Assembly (NCBI GenBank): GCA_001899685.1 | Contig: MKWG01000002.1 | Location: 291,953 to 355,952, forward strand | Source of the DNA: Sphingobacteriales bacterium 44-15 | GTDB taxonomy: Bacteria; Bacteroidota; Bacteroidia; Chitinophagales; Chitinophagaceae | Length of the DNA: 64,000 bases | Direction of reading: 5' to 3' | Shown: positions 61,252-64,000 of the stretch, piece by piece | Layout of the letters: every line of letters begins with the position of its first letter | Numbering within the stretch: position 1 is the first letter of the stretch | The notes under the pieces: model-generated | What the model was told of the DNA's origin: nothing | Seen by the model: only the letters and a program-made list of their open reading frames with translations | Databases searched by the model: none | Translations under genes and position numbers: made by a program

Positions 61252-61420
61252 CAGATTTGCGCTGCCGGCTCATTACATCATCAAATATTTTCCGGAAAGC
61301 GATATCCCTGTTTTGTGCGTCAGGATCCTCTGCATATTTCTCTTTAAAGTCGGGATGCGATTTCATTTTTGATGCCAGCTTCACAAATTTTACCCGCTGC
61401 TCTTCAGGCGTGGTATCCCG
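61241..61420 (-). pseudogene. Fragment resembling the HsdR type I restriction subunit C-terminus
   Basis: The frame reads TPEEQRVKFVKLASKMKSHP and continues to PDAQNRDIAFRKIFDDVMSR with a basic end, then stops. I recall a similar QNRxIAFxKIFxDVM block near the C-terminus of type I restriction HsdR subunits, but the rest is gone and the match is not verified. It overlaps the ImmA-like frame by 11 bp at the junction. Upstream residues (61421-61546) are unrelated. A remnant of a defence island is likely. Confidence 0.4.
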
Positions 61421-61446
61421 GCCCTGAAACCAACAGAGGCATCTAA

Positions 61447-61683
61447 TCACACTATCAAAATAAATATAAACCGATTTTCCAAAAACTGTGTATTCCGGTT
61501 TACCGCAAAGAAGAGCGTGAAGATATAAGAATAAGCAGGTCATCACAGACGGACCCGGTGCAAACGGTTACTTATGCTTTTACCGGCCGGGGAATAGCTG
61601 CGCTTAGCGGTATATTTGATAATGCAAGGGCTGTCAAGATCAATATTCCGATAATGCAGGTGTCTAAAGAAAATAAACACTGA
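61447..61683 (+). pseudogene. Orphan C-terminal gene fragment
   Basis: A stop-free frame of 78 codons without a plausible start ends at TGA 61681-61683. It reads PIFQKLCIPVYRKEEREDIR and later TVTYAFTGRGIAALSGIFDN. The sequence looks like coding DNA with a beta-rich end but I recognise no family. It starts after a TAA and is probably the 3' remnant of a gene truncated by a rearrangement. The rest of the 61547-61822 region shows no other gene. Confidence 0.35.
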
Positions 61684-61822
61684 CCGGAATTTTTAGATCA
61701 TTTCCCCTCCAAAGACAATTGCTATTCAAAAAAACTTTATCTTAAACGCTTAAAAATTCATGAGTTTGTCCGGGGTTCTTTCTCTCAGGAAATAAACCGG
61801 GGCTATAAATGACAGCACAACA

Positions 61823-63196
61823 ATGATAAAGATTAAAATGGGCTTAGAGACCTCCGGACTGGATGCCAAACTGAGAAAATTCTGGACCGTATCAGGCGAT
61901 AAAATTGCTCTTATTGAAAAGAATTATGACCGCACCAAAGGCTCTCCTGTATTTACTGTGGGAGGTAAGTATACTACAAGGGGCTGGACGGAATGGACGC
62001 AGGGCTTCCAGTACGGATCCGCAATATTACAATATGATGCAACAGGTGATAAAGCAGCGCTGGAAATTGGCCGGGGAAATACGGTTAGCATGATGGCGCC
62101 GCATATCAGTCATACAGGAGTGCACGACCACGGCTTTAATAATATAAGCACCTACGGGAGCCTGCTGCGCCTGATGCACGAGGGAAAGATTGCATATAAT
62201 GAATGGGAAAAGCAGTTTTATATGCTCGCTTTAAAGATCACAGGCGCCGTGCAGGCAAGCCGCTGGACCACTATTAAAGATGGCGGCTTTATTCATTCCT
62301 TCAACGGTCCGCATTCTTTGTTTGTAGATACTATCCGCTCTGTCCGGGCGCTGATCGTTTCCCATAGTCTCGGGCATTTTTTGCAGGCAGAAGGAGACCT
62401 GAAGATCAGCTTGCTGGAACGCGCCCTGCAACACCTGTCGGCCACTGCGCAATATTCTGTTTTTTACAATGAAGGGCGTGATATATACGATATATGGGGG
62501 CGTACAGCGCATGAATGTGTTTTTAATACAAAAGACGGCAACTATCGCTGCCCTAATTCACAGCAGGGATATACCGGCTTCAGCACCTGGACAAGGGGAC
62601 TGGCCTGGGCGATGTGCGGCTTTGCGGAAGAGCTGGAGTGGCTTGACCGGCAGCCTGATGAGGCAATACCTGGTGGAAAGACGGCGGTAATGAACTGGAT
62701 GATGAAAGCAGCAAAAGCTACCTGCGATTTTTATATTGAAAATACCCCTGCCGACGGCATCCCTTATTGGGATACCGGAGCGCCCCAGTTATATAAGCTG
62801 GGTAACTACCTGGATAAACCTGCTGACCCTTACAACGATTTTGAGCCGGTAGACAGCTCTGCCGCCGCCATCGCATCCCAGGGGCTGCTGCGGCTGGGAA
62901 AACTTTTACAACAGAAAGGAGATGCACAAAATGGCAATCGCTACTGGCAGGCCGGGCTAACGGTGCTGGATACCCTCTTTGATGAACCTTATCTAAGCAC
63001 AGACCCAAATCATGAGGGACTGATATTGCATTCTATCTATCATCGCCCCAACGGCTGGGATCATATACCTGCAGGAAGCCGGATACCCAACGGCGAATCT
63101 TCGATGTGGGGAGATTACCATGCACGGGAAACGGCTCTTTACCTGCAGCGTATCATCAATAATGAGACCTATTATACTTTCTTCAATATACAATAG
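61823..63196 (+). CDS. Glycoside hydrolase family 88-like (unsaturated glucuronyl hydrolase)
   Basis: This 457-residue (alpha/alpha)6-barrel protein contains SPVFTVGGKYTTRGWTEWTQ, SHTGVHDHGFNNISTYG, a catalytic Asp in DGIPYWDTGAP, EPVDSSAAAIASQGLLRLG and GESSMWGDYHARETAL. These match GH88 unsaturated uronyl hydrolases, which remove 4,5-unsaturated uronate from polysaccharide-lyase products. No signal peptide is seen, so it is cytoplasmic. An ATG at 61838 is also possible. A TIM-barrel sugar isomerase-like gene follows 61 bases later. Confidence 0.9.
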   Translation: MIKIKMGLETSGLDAKLRKFWTVSGDKIALIEKNYDRTKGSPVFTVGGKYTTRGWTEWTQGFQYGSAILQYDATGDKAALEIGRGNTVSMMAPHISHTGVHDHGFNNISTYGSLLRLMHEGKIAYNEWEKQFYMLALKITGAVQASRWTTIKDGGFIHSFNGPHSLFVDTIRSVRALIVSHSLGHFLQAEGDLKISLLERALQHLSATAQYSVFYNEGRDIYDIWGRTAHECVFNTKDGNYRCPNSQQGYTGFSTWTRGLAWAMCGFAEELEWLDRQPDEAIPGGKTAVMNWMMKAAKATCDFYIENTPADGIPYWDTGAPQLYKLGNYLDKPADPYNDFEPVDSSAAAIASQGLLRLGKLLQQKGDAQNGNRYWQAGLTVLDTLFDEPYLSTDPNHEGLILHSIYHRPNGWDHIPAGSRIPNGESSMWGDYHARETALYLQRIINNETYYTFFNIQ

Positions 63197-63257
63197 TACA
63201 ATTGACTTTCTTGCGGCATCAAAATACAGGTATGCGGCATAAAATTAAAAAACAACG

Positions 63258-64000
63258 ATGAGCACAGGAGCACTTGAAGATCTTTCCCGGTTGTGTGTGC
63301 ACACGATCACTACCAAACCGTGGGATATAGTAACCGCGGCAAAAAATTATGCTGCAGCAGGCGTTAAAGGTATTACGGTGTGGCGGGATACGCTTGAGGG
63401 GCGGGATATTAAGCAGACGGGTAACATGCTGCGGGAGGAAGGATTAAATATTGTCTCACTTTGCAGGGGCGGTTTCTTCCCGGCTGCAGACAAGAGTAAA
63501 AGGAAGATCGCTATTGATGACAACAGGAAAGCAATAGAAGAAGCTGCCGCATTGGGAACGCCTCTGATCGTGCTGGTATGCGGTGCAGATCCCACGCAAA
63601 GCCTGGATGATTCAAGGCAACAGATACAGGATGGCATAGCTGCTGTGCTGGATGAAGCATCTGCTGCAGGAGTAAAGCTTGCTATAGAGCCTTTGCATCC
63701 CATGTATGCGGATACGCGCTCGGCTATCAATACGCTGGCGCAGGCAAATGATATGGCAGAAGCGCTGAACTCTCCCTGGGTGGGCGTAGCTGTAGATGTA
63801 TATCATTTGTGGTGGGACCCTTCGCTGGAACAGGAGATCAAACGTTGCGGGCAACATCATAACCTGCTCGCTTTTCATGTCTGCGACTGGAACGTTCCTA
63901 CCACGGATATGCTGCTCGACAGGGGATTGATGGGAGAAGGATGTATCCCCATCCGGAAGATCCGCTCCTGGGTGGAAGCCACAGGCTTCAACGGCTTTAA
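63258..64000 (+). CDS. Sugar phosphate isomerase/epimerase, partial (runs off the window)
   Basis: ATG 63258 begins 247 visible codons. The AP-endonuclease-2-type TIM barrel includes AAAGVKGITVWRDTL, IVSLCRGGFFP, GTPLIVLVCGADP, KLAIEPLHPMYADTR (metal-binding Glu), VAVDVYHLWWD (Asp/His) and LAFHVCDWN. Members isomerise or epimerise sugars or related small molecules. It is cytoplasmic and probably cotranscribed with GH88, so it may process the released uronate or sugar. The C-terminus lies outside the window. Confidence 0.85.
   Translation, partial: MSTGALEDLSRLCVHTITTKPWDIVTAAKNYAAAGVKGITVWRDTLEGRDIKQTGNMLREEGLNIVSLCRGGFFPAADKSKRKIAIDDNRKAIEEAAALGTPLIVLVCGADPTQSLDDSRQQIQDGIAAVLDEASAAGVKLAIEPLHPMYADTRSAINTLAQANDMAEALNSPWVGVAVDVYHLWWDPSLEQEIKRCGQHHNLLAFHVCDWNVPTTDMLLDRGLMGEGCIPIRKIRSWVEATGFNGF

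Overview
This 64 kb window comes from a chromosome of the phylum Bacteroidota, most likely a Chitinophagaceae-type soil or freshwater bacterium. The basis is the gene content: a GLPGLI-family protein beside a TonB-receptor-like barrel, a fused ccoNO cytochrome cbb3 oxidase, DUF6089, LytTR/LytS signalling, and GH125 and GH88 enzymes with Tat-type leaders of the MQRRTF kind. Many genes are also preceded by the Bacteroidota -7 promoter box TAnnTTTG. Genus and species cannot be read from the sequence.

Layout. 1-7.4 kb: tail of a GH3-family gene, a LysE exporter, a CBM9-like protein, a short-chain dehydrogenase, an FMN reductase and an outer-membrane barrel/GLPGLI pair. 7.4-7.8 kb: a three-copy tandem repeat. 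7.8-21.3 kb: a microaerobic respiration island with a receiver-CRP fusion regulator, the copper ATPase ccoI, ccoS-NO-Q-P-G-H and a TauE/SafE protein. It also holds a PAS histidine kinase with FixL-like heme residues, a di-iron repair protein (RIC/ScdA) and a flavin-binding protein with DUF2892. 21.3-34 kb: an oxidoreductase, tRNA-Asp, an inverted-repeat element, a frameshifted DUF3052 gene, two LytS kinases with one LytTR regulator, a HAD phosphatase, a HipA-like/DUF3037 pair, a Tat-exported sugar isomerase-like protein and an OmpR two-component pair. 34-46 kb: aldo/keto reductase, hydrolase, CBS protein, BamA-like protein, NAD kinase, FUSC protein, L,D-transpeptidase-like protein and sigma-54. 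46-60 kb: REC-Hpt protein, GHL10 hydrolase, MarR, aminotransferase, DUF4197, GH125, an orphan 2-oxoacid:ferredoxin oxidoreductase beta subunit, cupin, AcpH-like protein, two DUF2911 proteins, FabH-like enzyme, MtgA and a methyltransferase. 60-62 kb: broken defence and toxin-antitoxin genes. 62-64 kb: GH88 and a sugar epimerase cut by the window edge.

The most interesting reading is the respiration island. Four FNR/FixK-type sites (TTGAC or ATGAT, N4, ATCAN) lie upstream of ccoI, ccoS, the flavoprotein gene and probably the RIC gene. Each lies 57-59 bp from a recognisable -7 box. One of them also covers the -33 region of the divergent receiver-CRP gene. At the far end of the island sits a PAS kinase carrying both FixL heme-pocket residues (His170 and Arg190, the same 20-residue spacing as FixL His200/Arg220). 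Together these suggest a compact FixL-FixJ-FixK-like oxygen circuit in which the FixJ-like receiver and the FixK-like DNA-binding part are one protein. The wiring is inference; the sites, geometry and residues are visible.

Other notable items: an in-phase A AAA AAG slippery heptamer exactly where the DUF3052 frame breaks; a family of GTGAAA/GTGAGA inverted repeats in seven intergenic places; several promoters placed so close to ATG that the mRNAs should be leaderless; and a PIN toxin gene killed by one in-frame TAA.
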